A stretch of DNA of 64,000 nucleotides from Blastomussa wellsi. Taxonomy: Eukaryota; Cnidaria; Anthozoa; Scleractinia; Plerogyridae. The notes beneath the pieces were generated by a model that saw nothing but the letters and a program-made list of their open reading frames with translations, had not been told where the DNA came from and searched no databases. The translations under genes were made by a program, and so were the position numbers. Numbering within the stretch: the stretch's first letter is position 1; each line of letters begins with the position of its first letter. Location of the stretch: assembly GCA_947652115.1 (NCBI GenBank), contig OX393574.1, forward strand, positions 11,332,336-11,396,335. The letters run 5' to 3'. This document shows, piece by piece, positions 37,582 to 50,704 of the stretch.

Positions 37582-39237
37582 ATGCAGCTGACCGCCACTG
37601 TAAACACTAGTGGCGTTTGGACGCGCGCTGAAACTACGCTAAATACAACGACGGAAACGCCGGGTTCGGTGGACCTGCGCGTGCCGAGATTTTGCGTTTT
37701 CGTTCCGATCTTTCTCTTTAGCGTTACTGGCAACACGCTAGTTATTTTGACTGTTGTTTTGCTGCGGAAAATGAAGACTGTACCAATGATCTTTATAGCG
37801 AATTTAGCGGCCTGTGACTTGACTACCACCGTGTCCAGCATTGCCTTCGATCTGCCCGAGTATGAACTTGGTTACTGGCCGTATGGAGGAGTTCTTTGCA
37901 AGATTATATGGCCGCTGGCAACATTTTCCACGAATGCAGCTGCACTGACTCTTGTGGCCATATCCGTCGATAGGTACGTCTCGATAATTTGCCCTCTTAA
38001 CATGCAGTACCGGATAACGAAAGGAAAGTGCTTTAGGATTATCGCAGCGATTCACTTTTGCTCCGCTCTTGCCGTTGTGCCTTACATCGTGATTCTGAAG
38101 TACAATGCATCGACCCCGCACAGCGCCAGCTGTGACGAAAATTGGCCGGATGGGTACAGCCTGGATAAGGTCTACACCGTTGTTCTGTTTGTGTTACAAT
38201 ACGGCCTTCCATTGATTGTTATGAGCCTGGTTTATATACGGATTGGGCTCAAGCTTTGTAAAAACACCGGCAAGGCAGCCGAGCTCAGCGCTGGCAAGAC
38301 GAACAGGCCACGCATTTCGACACCCAGCTCAGGGCAGACATTGCAGCCAAGCGTCGCAGACAAAGCAAAGAATTCGCTTCATAAGCGAAAACGACAAAAC
38401 GAGAAAACTGCCAAAATGTTGCTGTTCGTTGTCGTTATTTTTTTGTTGTTTATGATGCCTCACCAGTTGTTATGGCTTAGTAACGAATACGCTAGTCACA
38501 CGGAAGGCTTTAAACAGAACCAAGACCTCATAGTGTTTGTATGCCGGGCATTTACCTACGCAAACTCTGTATTGAACGCCATAATCTACGGTGTGTGTAA
38601 TGGGAATTTTCGCCGCGGTGTTCTATCAATTGTTAAATGCCAATGTACCAAAGCCAGTCAGAGGAATCAGGAAAGACAAGCCAAGAGAAGCGAAACAATG
38701 TTCTCCGCAAACTTTCGCCAACAGCATGACTCCTGTAGAAGTGAGACATCGACTTTTGACTCAGCCGGGGGTATGAGAGAAAACAGTGCTCGTCCTGGTG
38801 AAAGAATGGGTGGAATTATACGCGATCGTAATGGCAACGCCATTGCAAATGGCATTAAAAGCTCGGGGACAAAGCCAGCTCATGAGGTACACTCAAAATC
38901 TCCAAGTAAAAGCTTCACGGCAAGAGATGAATCGTCTAAAAATGCCACCTTCCACTCTCCGACTAACGAGCACCAACACGAACAATCTGCAAAGTTGGTC
39001 ACTCATAAATCTTACTTCGATAATGCGTCTAGATCGATCGTGCCAGAAAACGACACTTTGCACTGGCTCAGCGAAACAGAGGCGTTGTTAAACAGACTTT
39101 GCAGAGAGCTTGACAACACAACAGGAGAGAAAAGACTCCCACCACAAGAGCAACAGGAAATTTCACTCCCTAAAGAAAACGCGGACAAACATCTGTTGCG
39201 CGCGATGTTCAGCGAGGAAAAAGAAACTATCCTCTAA
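37582..39237 (+). CDS. Class A GPCR 1, neuropeptide-receptor-like
   Basis: A single-exon 551-residue receptor. The extracellular N-terminus has N-x-S/T sites (NTS, NTT). Landmarks: N51 in TM1 (GN), D79 in TM2 (NLAACDL), C106 at the TM3 start, D130-R131-Y132, C184 in ECL2 (SCDENW), P210 in TM5, TM6 FMMPHQLLWL without the CWxP tryptophan, and TM7 NAIIY (332-336) in place of NPxxY. A long Ser/Arg-rich tail of about 200 residues follows, suited to arrestin or kinase regulation. The ligand cannot be told; rhodopsin-like peptide receptors are the nearest type. It is the first of four related genes. Confidence 0.93.
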   Translation: MQLTATVNTSGVWTRAETTLNTTTETPGSVDLRVPRFCVFVPIFLFSVTGNTLVILTVVLLRKMKTVPMIFIANLAACDLTTTVSSIAFDLPEYELGYWPYGGVLCKIIWPLATFSTNAAALTLVAISVDRYVSIICPLNMQYRITKGKCFRIIAAIHFCSALAVVPYIVILKYNASTPHSASCDENWPDGYSLDKVYTVVLFVLQYGLPLIVMSLVYIRIGLKLCKNTGKAAELSAGKTNRPRISTPSSGQTLQPSVADKAKNSLHKRKRQNEKTAKMLLFVVVIFLLFMMPHQLLWLSNEYASHTEGFKQNQDLIVFVCRAFTYANSVLNAIIYGVCNGNFRRGVLSIVKCQCTKASQRNQERQAKRSETMFSANFRQQHDSCRSETSTFDSAGGMRENSARPGERMGGIIRDRNGNAIANGIKSSGTKPAHEVHSKSPSKSFTARDESSKNATFHSPTNEHQHEQSAKLVTHKSYFDNASRSIVPENDTLHWLSETEALLNRLCRELDNTTGEKRLPPQEQQEISLPKENADKHLLRAMFSEEKETIL

Positions 39238-42200
39238 ACAGACAAAAAACAATGTGGTATAAGTAAGTACGTTTTAAAACCATTTGCAGGTTCGAGGGAG
39301 TTTTTTTGTTCGGAGAGAAAGAGATGGAACGGATCGGTGCAGATGAGTGCTAATCGGATGGAAATTATCGAGCGTGCAGGGTTGACTGACAAAAGCCGTG
39401 CTCCGGACGAAGCACATCTCCTGTACATTTTCGTCAAGTTCAAAGTTTATAGCTTAGAGCTAACTTGAAGCCTGTGAATTCATTGGTAACACTGAAAGAC
39501 GCTTGTACGTTTCTTGAAATGACTACTGCTTTCAAATTACAGGAAAATTACAGGCACGATTTTTCAATTCCATTTCCTGAATGCAATGTTTGCATTGGTT
39601 TTCGCAATCATATTTCATTAACGATCAATCTCTGTCTTATAGCTGCCGACATGTTTATTTGCAAATGGCTTGGTTCACTCTGTCAATATACAGATACACA
39701 ACTAGCTAACTTTGCAGAGACTAACATTTGTTCAAAACTCGTTTCGAAACACGACTAATGAATTGCAAGAGGGCAATATGTTTTTGAAACCATACTGTTT
39801 TCTGTCACACGACAGCTCTTCATAACGTTTTATACAATTTGCCCAGAAAAATTAATTTATCTATTTAAAAAAACACTGTTTAAACAGAGATTTTTACAAA
39901 ACCAAATCAGTAATTAATTACAAGGGATAAGGTTAATTTTTAAGGTGTATATTTCAGTGCTTCGTAATTGATACGTCTCGTTTTAAAACTAACTCATAAG
40001 ATGTCATATGTTAGAAAGACTTGTTTATACTTGATTCTAATAAATAAATTGGGTTATAAATTTCGTTAGCGTTCCATAATTGTGGCAAAGTTATATAAAC
40101 GATAAAACTTTTCTGTTTGTTTCGTTTAGCACTGCTTCACTTCAGTTCAGTTTAGCACTGCTTCGGTTCAGAACAAAACAATAGCTGAAATTAATTGAGA
40201 ATTAAACAAAGAACGCTTTGAAAACTTGAATAAACAACACCACAATGGAGGTCAAAGCTTATCGATCATTTCATTCTTTTCTAAGACGCGGAATACGACT
40301 TTTAAAAATGATAAAATTACAAAATCATTTGCCGCACGGGAAAGATATCAAACAGCGATAAATCACTGACGGGCCGGTTCGCTTTCCTCGAGTGAACTTG
40401 TGCTCTAAGATTTTTATGTGAGTTTTCGAGTTAATATCACAATAAAAGAAAACAATTAGAAGTGCGCTGAAAATGTATTTACTTTTCTTTTTCATTAGAG
40501 CACGCAATTAAGTTTGCAATTGAGCTCGGTTTAAATTATTAAAAGACACTTTAAAAACTTCCTCGGCTTCTGAAGGAAATGTGCATCATTAAGCCGATCG
40601 ATAACAAAGGTCGTAGAGGTCGATTGCCCTGATGAAAAAATTAAAACATCTACGCTTAGAATTCCGTAGCAAAACGAAAGCTGTCAGGGTTTTACTAAAC
40701 AAGATTATTTCGTTACCGTTAATTTATGCTGCGCTTGACAGGCGAAATAGAACAGCGATTTCTTCGCGGTAAGCGCGCTCGGTCGATTCAGATTGATTCT
40801 ACAGTTATTGGATAACATCTCGCACCAGAAAACTAATGAGCGAGCGCAATTCCCGGATAACAAAAGCTAAATTTACAAAACGCCATAAAATATTACGTTT
40901 GTTAAAAGAATTTTTGCACGAAATTCGTCGTTTCGCGTTTCATACAGGGGGTGACAGCTCTAACAAACGCTGTTTGAGCAGTACCGTCCTCCCCAAAATC
41001 TGGAATATCGTCCCGAATATTTGGGAGAAATTCCCCCAAAAAATCTCAAAATTCCTGAAATTATAACTTTATCACTTTGTGTTTCCCTGAAAATTTTCCA
41101 GGTCTCCCGATTTCCGGCAAAATCTTCAGATTCCCGAAAGAATTTTGATTTTCCCCCTAAACATCCCTTCTTAGAGTTGACACCGCCCGTGTTACCAATA
41201 TTTAGGCCACTTGGCACTCACGCTTATTTGCGCTCAAGACGTCGGAAGACTGTACTAACCTTTCAATACTTTTGTGTTTTTTTTTTCTGGGGGGGGGGGG
41301 GTTAAGAACGGAGCGGTTTTTAGAAGAGAAACTCGACTGTGTTTTGAGCAATTTATTTGTGGTTTCCGCGTTAAATGAAAAACAGCAGTTTTCTCGTTTA
41401 AGATAAAGATGGCGGTTAATTCCTTTGTAGCTTTGGATGCCACTGCTTGCTGATTTATATTCTCGATATAAAAATTGCGGAATAAAACTGATCTTAATTA
41501 CTCGCGGGCTTCGTACACGTACAAGGTTCCCGTCTTGAAATTACAACAATGACAACTCTATGTATTTGGCGCATTTCGGAACGACAAACCAGGACTTAAA
41601 ACTATGGTTCTAATAGTAAGGGCAGAGGTAATTTGCAAGAAAATCATAACCGTGAAGGAGGTTTGGATACCCGATCTTAATTAGCATAGATTTTGACGAT
41701 TTTATTTCTCCGTTTACTCCTTAGTTTTTCTTTCGATCGAGAAGATATATCAAGCACTCGAGACAGTGTTTCATCGGCTATCCAAACACCTCGAAGTTCG
41801 TTAAAAATACTCCGCTGCGCGTCGTATTGTCAACTCTCCTCTCGCGCGGTGTTTGGATGTCCCGATGAAACACTGTCTCTCGTGTTTGATATATTACTTC
41901 ACTGTTCGATGTCCAAAACGTTTTGCAAATTGAGGTAGTGACTAAACCTCCTGAAGAACAAGAGACTTCAGCTGCGAACGGAAGACATGGATCCTAATTT
42001 ATGGCTGCAAATAATTTGGAATATAAACTTAAAGTATGATAAAGCCGATTCAATTGTGGGACGAGGCTGCAAGATGAGGGTGTGTTTTGGTTTCTTCAGA
42101 GTAAACATACGTTTTAATTATGGCTAGTTTTGGTAATAAGTGGTCAACACAAACGTTACATAGAAGTAAAGAAACTTTTTCCTTCGCCTGTGAACAGAGG

Positions 42201-45023
42201 CTCCGCGGGTGGGTTGGGTGGGTAGGGAACGGTGCCCAACTTCCCCCGACCCACCCCTGTCTAGCCGGAGCCTGCTCGCAGGCTACTTTTCCTAAGTTTA
42301 TCTAACCATGAACTCGTCATTGCTTATTTACCGCATTGAGAAAAACACTTCGCGGTTTGCTCCTTTAATTCAAGATAATTACATCTTGCGATTTTGAAAC
42401 ATTGGAACGTGACACCGTAACTTTGAGAATATTTGGACAATGACAATGGAACTTGCGAGTATACAGTAGTCTAAAAATCCACATTTTGAAACTGGTGACG
42501 TGAGTAACAACGTCATACACGTAGTAATTACGTCATGCTGTTCAAACAGCCGCCATCTTGGATCCGCAATTACGTCACTTCCGCCAGAAGTCATAGAACC
42601 ACCAAAAACTACTTTAAAATCAACAAAACATTGCTAAAAGTTCTAAAATTGTAAAAATAACTGCACTAAAGTCAATTTTTGTTAAAGGAGCTAAGTCATC
42701 GTTTGTGCCTGGCACTTTGAAAAATTTAGCCTAATTTTTTTTTAGAATCGTCATTTCCAATCCGTTTCAATCTTCCCCATCCTCAGCCCTTTTTGTTCCT
42801 TTTTGGTTTAGTATCACTCTTTTGTTGTTGTTCCTTAGCAAACTATTATTTTTAGGTTTCCTGCATTTTAAGGGTAATTTATGCTGTCGAAGAAATGACT
42901 CAAAATATCGTGGCGTAGCTCCAAAACGGTTGTCATAGCAACGTCCAGTTCCGGACACAATGACTTGTCATATCAAGTTGTTCCCAGATAAAGTGTAGAT
43001 AAAGTCGGAAAATTTCGAGCCTTCAGCATGGCGCTAGAGTGACCAGATATTTTCCACAGTTCAAAAATATTCTGAATCGTGTAATGTCCTCCTCGCACTC
43101 CCACACGACAAACGTGTAAATCAGTTGCTGTTGGTTTTGTATTTTATGTAACTGATGTTTTTTACCGTATATAAATAAAGTTAAGGTATGTATGTATGTT
43201 TGAAAATCGAACTGGAACTTAAAACTTTAAAACCACCCTTTTTTTTTCGTTCGATACCTCAGTCTTTCTCTCGCTTGCGCTTAAACCCATAGAGACGAAC
43301 GCGAAAGCAAACGCAGCGAGCGTGAGCAGCGCATGTGCCCGGTTGTTCTTATCTTTGCTGCACTTCCTTGGCCCTTGACTGTGGTCCCCATATGGTCCGA
43401 CATTCTTCTTACTCACCACAGCGCCCCTCTTTCGTGTGCTTTCAATCGGCAAACAATCAACAATACCTCATTGCGTTTATAGAATGTTGTGTACATTTCG
43501 ATATAAATCAACAAGTTCAGTTATAGTTCCAGTTTACACTGATGAAAGATTTAGAAATTGCTTTTCAGTTTACGCGGCAATCTCTGTTCATCAGAAATCT
43601 AAAACAAAAACTGTTGTGACAACAGATGACAAAAAGGATTTCGTCGTTTTTGCCTTAAAGCAGTTTGAATTGAGTTCACTTATCATCAACATCGCCGCTA
43701 ATGTACGTAATCAGGATCGCTTTCGTATACCTATTGAAAGTCTGTTTAGCACAAGAGATAAACGGTGCAATTATTTTGCATTTAAAAAGAAGAAAACCAT
43801 TTCTATACCTAACTGAAATGCCCATGGTCTCTCGAAAGCGCGTTCGAGTTGCGTTTTGTAGCCAGATTCACAAACAGAAAAAGTTAATTTGAAGTTGTTT
43901 ATTTTTGGTTTGTGTTAGCGAACACGGAAAATATATAATCAGTGCAATTTCGATAAAATTTAAGCTCTATAAAATTTCCGTTCTCGATAAAATTTCCGTT
44001 TGGAATTTGAAGGGTTTTTGACTGCAGTGAAATTGATCTGAGTTTTAACTGAATGAAAACGCAGAGTATAATATAGAGTTGATAACGCAGATGAAACCAA
44101 TGGAATTAAATTGAGGGTCTCGCATATTAGAGTAGTGGTTATTAATGACAATGAGAAAATGGCACGATTTCAAATACATAGCAATGATGGTAAAGCAATC
44201 AAACTGGAAAAGTTAAATAAACGCAAGCCAATGAATCTTTAATTTGATGTGCGTGATCCAGGGATATTCTTAAGTGATAACTTAATTAGTTAATTGAATA
44301 ATTGTACATTTAATTTGTTTGTTTTTGTTCGCGCCCATTCATAATTTATTCAATATCCTTGAGCGTGCTTCGGCATAGGAACTGCTTAAAAACATCAAAA
44401 TATCCATTCCGTGCGTAATACGTATAAGGTTGTTTTTATCTATGACCTTGGTATAAACACCTTCAAAATAAACTTTCATATCTTTTAATGATCAAAGTGG
44501 AATGGTCTGGAATTGATTGTCAGTCAAAGAGTACTACCCTTAATTAGAATAGTTTTGGAATAGATCGCGCTCATTCTCGATCTTATAATACCCTAAATGC
44601 TATAAACTTTTTTCCTGAAATTGATCTTTACTTTTTTAGCAAGAAACTAATATTCTTGACGCAAATTAGCTTGATTTTTCCTTGACTAAAAGCAAAAATA
44701 TGTTCTTGAATTTTGACTAGACGGATGGTTATGGTAGTGAGCCTATAAGACCCACTTTACGGAACAACATTTATGTCATTCAACGGGATAAAATTACCTA
44801 GTTATGAGTGTGTAAACACGTAGTCGAGTCGCTTCGCTGATTTTGACATCCTGCTTGTCCGTCTTTTTCACCTTTGGGGTTTGCGGAAAGTGATCGCGAA
44901 GAAAAATATGGTTATATAGAGTAACTGATGCTGAAGGATTTGTGAATTCTTTTAGGGATTGCTACGAGTCGCAACTCACTTTTGATCTCTTGATTGAGAA
45001 CTTTTGATCGCGTCGAAGGCAAG
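39238..45023. other. Spacer between GPCR 1 and GPCR 2
   Basis: AT-rich. It contains a foldback (41744-41894), a CCTGTGAACAGAGGCTCC/GGAGCCTGCTCGCAGG inverted pair (42190-42284), a retro-like tail with TATG repeats at 43165-43200, and a 126-codon open stretch (43436-43816) with no recognisable domain. No gene called. Confidence 0.4.
41744..41894. repeat. Foldback MITE core
   Basis: GATATATCAAGCACTCGAGA ... CAGTGTTTCATCGG ... TCCAAACACC (41744-41790) pairs with GGTGTTTGGATG ... CCGATGAAACACTG ... GTTTGATATAT (41848-41894). Outer GGAGGTTTGG (41658) and CTAAACCTCC (41942) may be the true ends. Confidence 0.75.
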
Positions 45024-46487
45024 ATGAACTCAACCGAGTCAAGCTTGTATTCGGAGCCTATGGCTTTCAAAGTGACGAAGATTTTTTTGTACGCTGTAAT
45101 TCTTATCCTTAGTTCTGTCGGCAACACGATGGTTATAATAATCATTTGTAGATTTAAACACATGAAACGACTGCCGGGCAATTTCTTTATCCTGAATCTG
45201 GCGCTGTGTGATTTGTTTACTCCACTCATAAGCATTCCCCTCGAGATGGTGTTGGTAGAAAATGAGAACAAATGGGTTCTTGGACCAGCATTGTGCAAGC
45301 TTCTTCCGACAGCGGTGACGTTTTTCACGACGTCTTCGTCTCTCACGCTGGCTGCGATATCACTGGATCGCTATAGAACCTTGATGCACCCATTTAAACT
45401 GCGTTTAGAAAAAAGGACTGTGAAAATTCTCATCGCGCTTGTTCACTGTTCTGCAGGTATATTGGTCATTCCACACATGGTGACCTCGGAATTGTCCCCC
45501 ACTGTTCAATGTGTAGAAGACTGGCATAACATGTGGCTCCCTAAGATATACACATTTGTTCTATTCTTGGCGCAATACGCGTGTCCGCTCGTCTTCATGG
45601 CCGCCATGTACATTTTCGCGGCGCGTAACTTGTTCGTCTCCACGCAACGAGCGCGCAACATTTCCAGTTCGTCTACAAATTCAGCAGGAAAGAGGAATGG
45701 ATCACCAAAACCCGTTATCTACGCACGAAGGGCAAGTTCGCACGACTCCAGCTTGGAGAGACATTTTCGCCAACACAATGAACATAACGCACAGGTAACT
45801 AAAGTGTTCATTGCAATAGTTATGGTATTCGCTTTGTTCACACTTCCAGTTCAAGTGTTATGGATTTGGGGAGACTTCGCCGGTGGAGTAAACCATAAAC
45901 TCTACCCAACCATTGCGGTGATTTGCCGTTTATTCACATACGCGAACAACTGTTTGAATCCAATTATATTCTACAAGTTTAGCCGCGATTTTCATGAAGG
46001 ATTTGTAACCTTCTTTAGGTATCCGTCATCTTGTAGAGATGATAGCACATTGACGCGCGCAAATGGTGCATCCACACTAGATCGGATTGGAAAGACCAGT
46101 CCAACTTGGCTCACACCGCGTGGATCATTGCAAAGCACCCCAAGGCTACTAACGCCACGAGGTTCATTTCAGAGCTCAAAACAGTCCGTCAGCTTCGCAG
46201 GTCAAGAAAAGACATTCCTAGAGAATAAAATGGACCAAAACTTAAACGTCCCTTGTTATGACAGTGAATTCTCTGCATTTGACAGTACAAAGTTGGAAAA
46301 AAATGACGCGGAGGCTAATCAAACGAGGGATATGATCCAAAAACTGCGTGAAAATCCAGTTTCATCCGAAGGGTGCGTTTCAAGAGACTGTGATATTTCT
46401 ATAAAAGTGTTCTTCTACGAATGCGATTTAACCATCGAGTTAGATAAGCTAGAATCATTGTTAGTTCTTCCGCAAACAGATTGTTAG
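45024..46487 (+). CDS. Class A GPCR 2, neuropeptide-receptor-like
   Basis: Single exon. The open frame extends upstream to 44994, but the first ATG, with A at -3, is at 45024, giving 487 residues. N-glycosylation site NST at 2-4. Landmarks: N34 (VGN), D63 (NLALCDL), C91, D115-R116-Y117, C163 in ECL2 (CVEDW), P188 in TM5, TM6 FTLPVQVLWIW without CWxP, and TM7 NPIIF, with Phe where NPxxY has Tyr. The C-tail of about 150 residues is Ser/Thr-rich. Closest in this window to the third and fourth receptors (LSIPxD/E near TM2, STSS-type TM3). Confidence 0.93.
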   Translation: MNSTESSLYSEPMAFKVTKIFLYAVILILSSVGNTMVIIIICRFKHMKRLPGNFFILNLALCDLFTPLISIPLEMVLVENENKWVLGPALCKLLPTAVTFFTTSSSLTLAAISLDRYRTLMHPFKLRLEKRTVKILIALVHCSAGILVIPHMVTSELSPTVQCVEDWHNMWLPKIYTFVLFLAQYACPLVFMAAMYIFAARNLFVSTQRARNISSSSTNSAGKRNGSPKPVIYARRASSHDSSLERHFRQHNEHNAQVTKVFIAIVMVFALFTLPVQVLWIWGDFAGGVNHKLYPTIAVICRLFTYANNCLNPIIFYKFSRDFHEGFVTFFRYPSSCRDDSTLTRANGASTLDRIGKTSPTWLTPRGSLQSTPRLLTPRGSFQSSKQSVSFAGQEKTFLENKMDQNLNVPCYDSEFSAFDSTKLEKNDAEANQTRDMIQKLRENPVSSEGCVSRDCDISIKVFFYECDLTIELDKLESLLVLPQTDC

Positions 46488-47236
46488 TTAGCAATCCAGT
46501 ATAAAAAACATAGGATATGATCACAGAAAAATGTAGAACGAAACAACGTTAACTGTGTCAGATGCCAGTATTTCTACAGTCACACGTTAGTTTAAAAGTT
46601 AGAACCACCTTGTAGGGTATAATAATATAAGCAGCTGCGAAATAGCTTAATCAAGAGTTTTTTAATTAAATAGTAAATTTCTACGGTTGTAAATGGTCAC
46701 ACCCTAAGGTTTCATCAAGTGTTAACCAAACTAATCATATCGACCTACGCCAAATTAAAAAAAAAATGTATATGGCTAAATTTTGTCATCTTTCTTTGAT
46801 GTTCCTCCTCTAAATTTTTAAAAACAGGATGTGTATAAACGTGAATGCTGACGATGTCTTTACGATATTGACCCTGCTTCTGTGAACATTGCCGATTTAT
46901 TTATTTATTTAACGTTTCAGTCGTCGATAAGTATGTTTTCCCCATTAGTTGTTCGATGGGTTTTAGCGAGGTGGTGATAAATCGATTACAGACAAGAAAA
47001 GCAGCTATCTTATACGACTTTTGACATTTGACTGTTTACTGTTTTGGTTTGTAGTTAAGTGGTTTGATTACTTGAATATTACGAATTAATTGCTGGTAAG
47101 CCATGTTCATCCCTTAAAACCAAAGTGGTCTTAATTAATGTTAAGAACTGAAGCCCGCATTCGGATCCTTCTGTTGTGGTTTAGCTCGGGAGGTAGAATA
47201 TTTGGGAGGCGTGGTCGCATTTTAATTCAATATTAA

Positions 47237-47595
47237 AGGTTCTAATTTCCATATCATTGTGCCAAATGCCACCAAATACACGAATAAATTTGATAAAAAG
47301 ATTCCACCGAACAAGATAGAACAGTTATTTTGGGTAAGTAGTACATGATTACAAGAATGGAAGTGGATTGCAATTTATGAAAATAGAGTTCTGGACAGGA
47401 TGTCCAGAAATCAAAGTTGAAATTCTGGTGAAAATTTGAATTTTTTAATAGTTATTTTTTCTTCTTAGTTGACATTTCTTTGCTTTCACCACTTCTAGCA
47501 TCTTCTCCTTCTATTTCAAGACAATAAAACACGATTACAGCAAGCTACAGGTCATACGTATTAAAATATGATATATCAGACGTGGCAGTGTCCCT
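47237..47595 (-). mobile_element. TTAA-flanked MITE, copy A
   Basis: Flanked by TTAA (47233-47236, 47596-47599), with one end reading AGGGACACTGCCACG on the - strand. Over about 350 bp it matches 50705-51060 in the opposite orientation (shared: GACAATAAA, AAGTGGTGAAA, TGTCCAGAA, CAAATACACGAATAAATTT). Confidence 0.8.
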
Positions 47596-49672
47596 TTAAG
47601 ACGGAGGAGGTCTTTTCTTTGGGTCAGTGTTAATTTGCCCTCTTCAACAAACAACCCTTTTGAATAACTGACATTTAACATGAAAAGAAATGAAATATGA
47701 AATGAAACTGTCTTTAAAAACTTTTATATTTAGCCTCGGATCTTGTACGAGCGGAAGTAATTTCAATGAAGTATTCTGGCATACAGAGCTTGCATGCGAT
47801 GAGCGGATCGCTCGCAAATCATTCACTGGTTACAATCCAAAAACGCAATTGAACTGCCAAGTGAGTTTATATAAAAGAAAATACATCCAATTCTATTTGG
47901 CAATTGATTGGTTTCAAATGAATTGGATATTTTGAGAAAGGATCTCCGCTTTCTAAAGTTTATTAATTCCATCAGCAAAACCATCAAAAACCGCACAGGA
48001 ACACAATATCCGGGATTGTTGAAGCCAGGGGCAGTTTGTTATGTTTTTATTATGCCTATTGACTGTTTATATAAACACTGTTCTTAAAAAGGCACTTGAT
48101 TATCGTTAGTGTCATCGACCAAGGTCGAAGATAGACCCACCGCTGGGAGACGACTCAATTAATTGAACGAGTTGCTTCTCACGCACGCGAAGATTTTAGT
48201 CGTTTTAGGCTTTCTATTTTTATAAAAAGGACTGCAGCAAAATGCGTTTAATTCCTCCGTCTGACTCCTGGCATGAAATGATGGTCTTTTAAGTTTGAAT
48301 TAACGATTAGTTGACAGAAAAATCACTAAAAGACGCATATTGAAAGCATTAGCAAGCAATCAATAACATCAAAGTAATGAAACCAAGTCACGCTATTTTG
48401 CGCAATCTCGCCAAATGAACTGAAAGCGCCCTTAAATGTGCTAGAAAGCACAAATTAAGTTAATCAGACACGTGGGCAGACTATACTGAATCAGGTGTTT
48501 CATCAATCCTAACTTTTTGAGATATTGATTTGCCACGACCATGCAAATGGACGTCAAAAATCACCTTATATAGCATTTCAATATTAGTGACGATCAGCTA
48601 CTGGAGGAGAAAGGGCCTGAGCAGGAACGGCTGACTGTTAGTGGCCTGGGGACTAAAATGCTCCACATCTGACTGCTGAGTCAGCTGTTTACGCAGAACT
48701 AAAAAATTACGCTCAGTTTCCTCTTGACGGGAAATTTTAACTACCAACATCATCGTCACCATGCTTTTATGTTTCGATGCATTTTTCGACCGTGAATATT
48801 AGCCAATGAGCGCGCGAGAATGTGCTTTAATTAATGAAATCGGCGCTGTTCCTGAACAGTGGTTACGAACTAGATGTGTTGTTTCTTTGATTGTACGCAT
48901 TACGGGCCTATATGTGAATGACGCACATATTCATGATAGCTCGGAAGAAGCGCAGTTTGTTAAAATGGACCTTTTTCGTTTGGGGGTGTTTGTTTTCCGA
49001 TTTCAGACCATGTGACATTCTCTAGGGAATTGTTCTTTTGTCCATCCAAAAATTATTGATTGATATTCACGCAAATATTTCAAAATTTGAAAGCAAGAAT
49101 TCTCAAGAGTATCTTCACGTGGTCTGTAATGGGGCAACTTAAAGGTCTATCATCTATGTTCCAGTGCATGTCAAGTGGCAAGCCGCAAGTGTGAAACACG
49201 AGGATCAGATTATAACAGGGCAGTAATCGGAAATCCGGCAAGCGATCCGCATCTTGTGCACGAAAGAAAATTAAACTTGAGAGTTTCTACGTCACTGAAT
49301 TATATATCTTAGCTGTCTTAGCTGAAACTAAAAACGAAGCCAAAATATCCTTATAATTACTATTTTCTGTAGTTCAAGATATTCTTTTCATGTTAAAAGC
49401 TGAACCCCAAACGCATGCCAACGTCCCGTCCAAATGAAACCACAGGGTCATGTATTTTTTGCTTGTTTTCGAGAAGATTAAAACACAACTGGATGCGAAG
49501 AAAAGCAAAGATAACAAAAAACGCTTTGACTTTGTAGAACAATGCGTGGCAAAAATGAAGAATAGCGAGCATCGGATGGACCTTTTTTCGCCTCGGACCC
49601 CTTGAATATTTTTGTTTTCAAATGTTGCCCTAAGAACTAAAAGCACCTAACCCCAAAATATTATTTTCGCTA

Positions 49673-50041
49673 AAATAAACCTTTGCACCAGTTTGAAACG
49701 CATTGCACCTTTTGTTTATCCTTTTTCCCAATTTCTGACTATTTATAGCATCCAAAAGTTACCAAAAACTGTGCATCCGATCATTTGTTTCACGACCGAG
49801 TCAGAAGGGGCGTGGGTCAATTCCATGTTTGACGTCACAAACTGATTTGAATGGCATCAAGTCTTTGTAAACATGCATGCAAATCTGTTTGTGACGTCAA
49901 GTAGCGAATAGACCCACGCCCCTTCTGACACCGTCGTGGAACAAATGACGCACAACTTTGAATGCTATAAATAGACAGAACTTTGTGAAAAGGAGAAGCA
50001 AAGGGTGCAATGCGTTTCGAACTGGTGCAAAGACTTATTTA
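49673..50041. mobile_element. Large foldback element with mirrored CRE and TATA-like boxes
   Basis: Two arms of about 160 bp (49673-49835 and 49892-50041) are inverted copies, ends AAATAAxxCTTTGCACCAGT. Each arm holds TGACGTCA (49830-49837; 49892-49899), GGGGCGTGGGTC and a TATA-like CTATAAATAG (49739-49748 inverted; 49965-49974), arranged outward. No coding sequence. Confidence 0.8.
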
Positions 50042-50704
50042 AGGTGCAACGAGTGTCAAATCACGGATTTTGAAAAAATGCCAACTTTTTATTTTGCAAG
50101 ATATCAAACAATTCCGTTATGGTACAGCCATTAAAGCCACTAAAGTTAGGACAAAATTGTTCAGCAAAACCAATTTTCCTAGTGAAAGTATCATGCACAA
50201 ACTCATAACTGAGAAATGTCTTGTACAGCATAATAAACAGTCCCATGAAAGTACTGGTCAGAAGATTTCATTTGAATGGAAAAGAGCCTGAAACAGTTTG
50301 ACCGAAACCACCTTGTATATAGGAAATTAAAATTAACAAGAAAACGTAACGTTTAATCGCATATTGTGGTTTCATTGTGTGGAGTACATACCTCCTCCTA
50401 TTTTCTCAAAACGGACAAACTCGTTAATCTGCTCTAATCCCTTATTCGCTTTCTATCACTAAATTCCCAGAAACAGTAAAAAATAACAACCAACAAGGAA
50501 ACTATTTAAATAGTTTGAGAATATCGGGAGTTGTGGCATCAGTTTCATGATTAAGATAAAGTGGGAGACCTTTATCGTTGACATATCATGTCACAGCAAA
50601 TGGTAAACAAGCTAAGAATCTGAACAATTTTTGCTATTGTAGATGTCATGGTGTACAAGAAAAGTCTGTTTAGGATTACAATGAATGTTTTTGTTTTCGA
50701 TTAA

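Noticed and set aside
43436..43816. 126-codon open stretch in the GPCR spacer
   Set aside because: Composition is not convincing, the displayed start is not supported and no domain is recognisable.
44994..45023. Upstream extension of GPCR 2
   Set aside because: The triplet at 44994 is not ATG; the first ATG, in a good context, is 45024.
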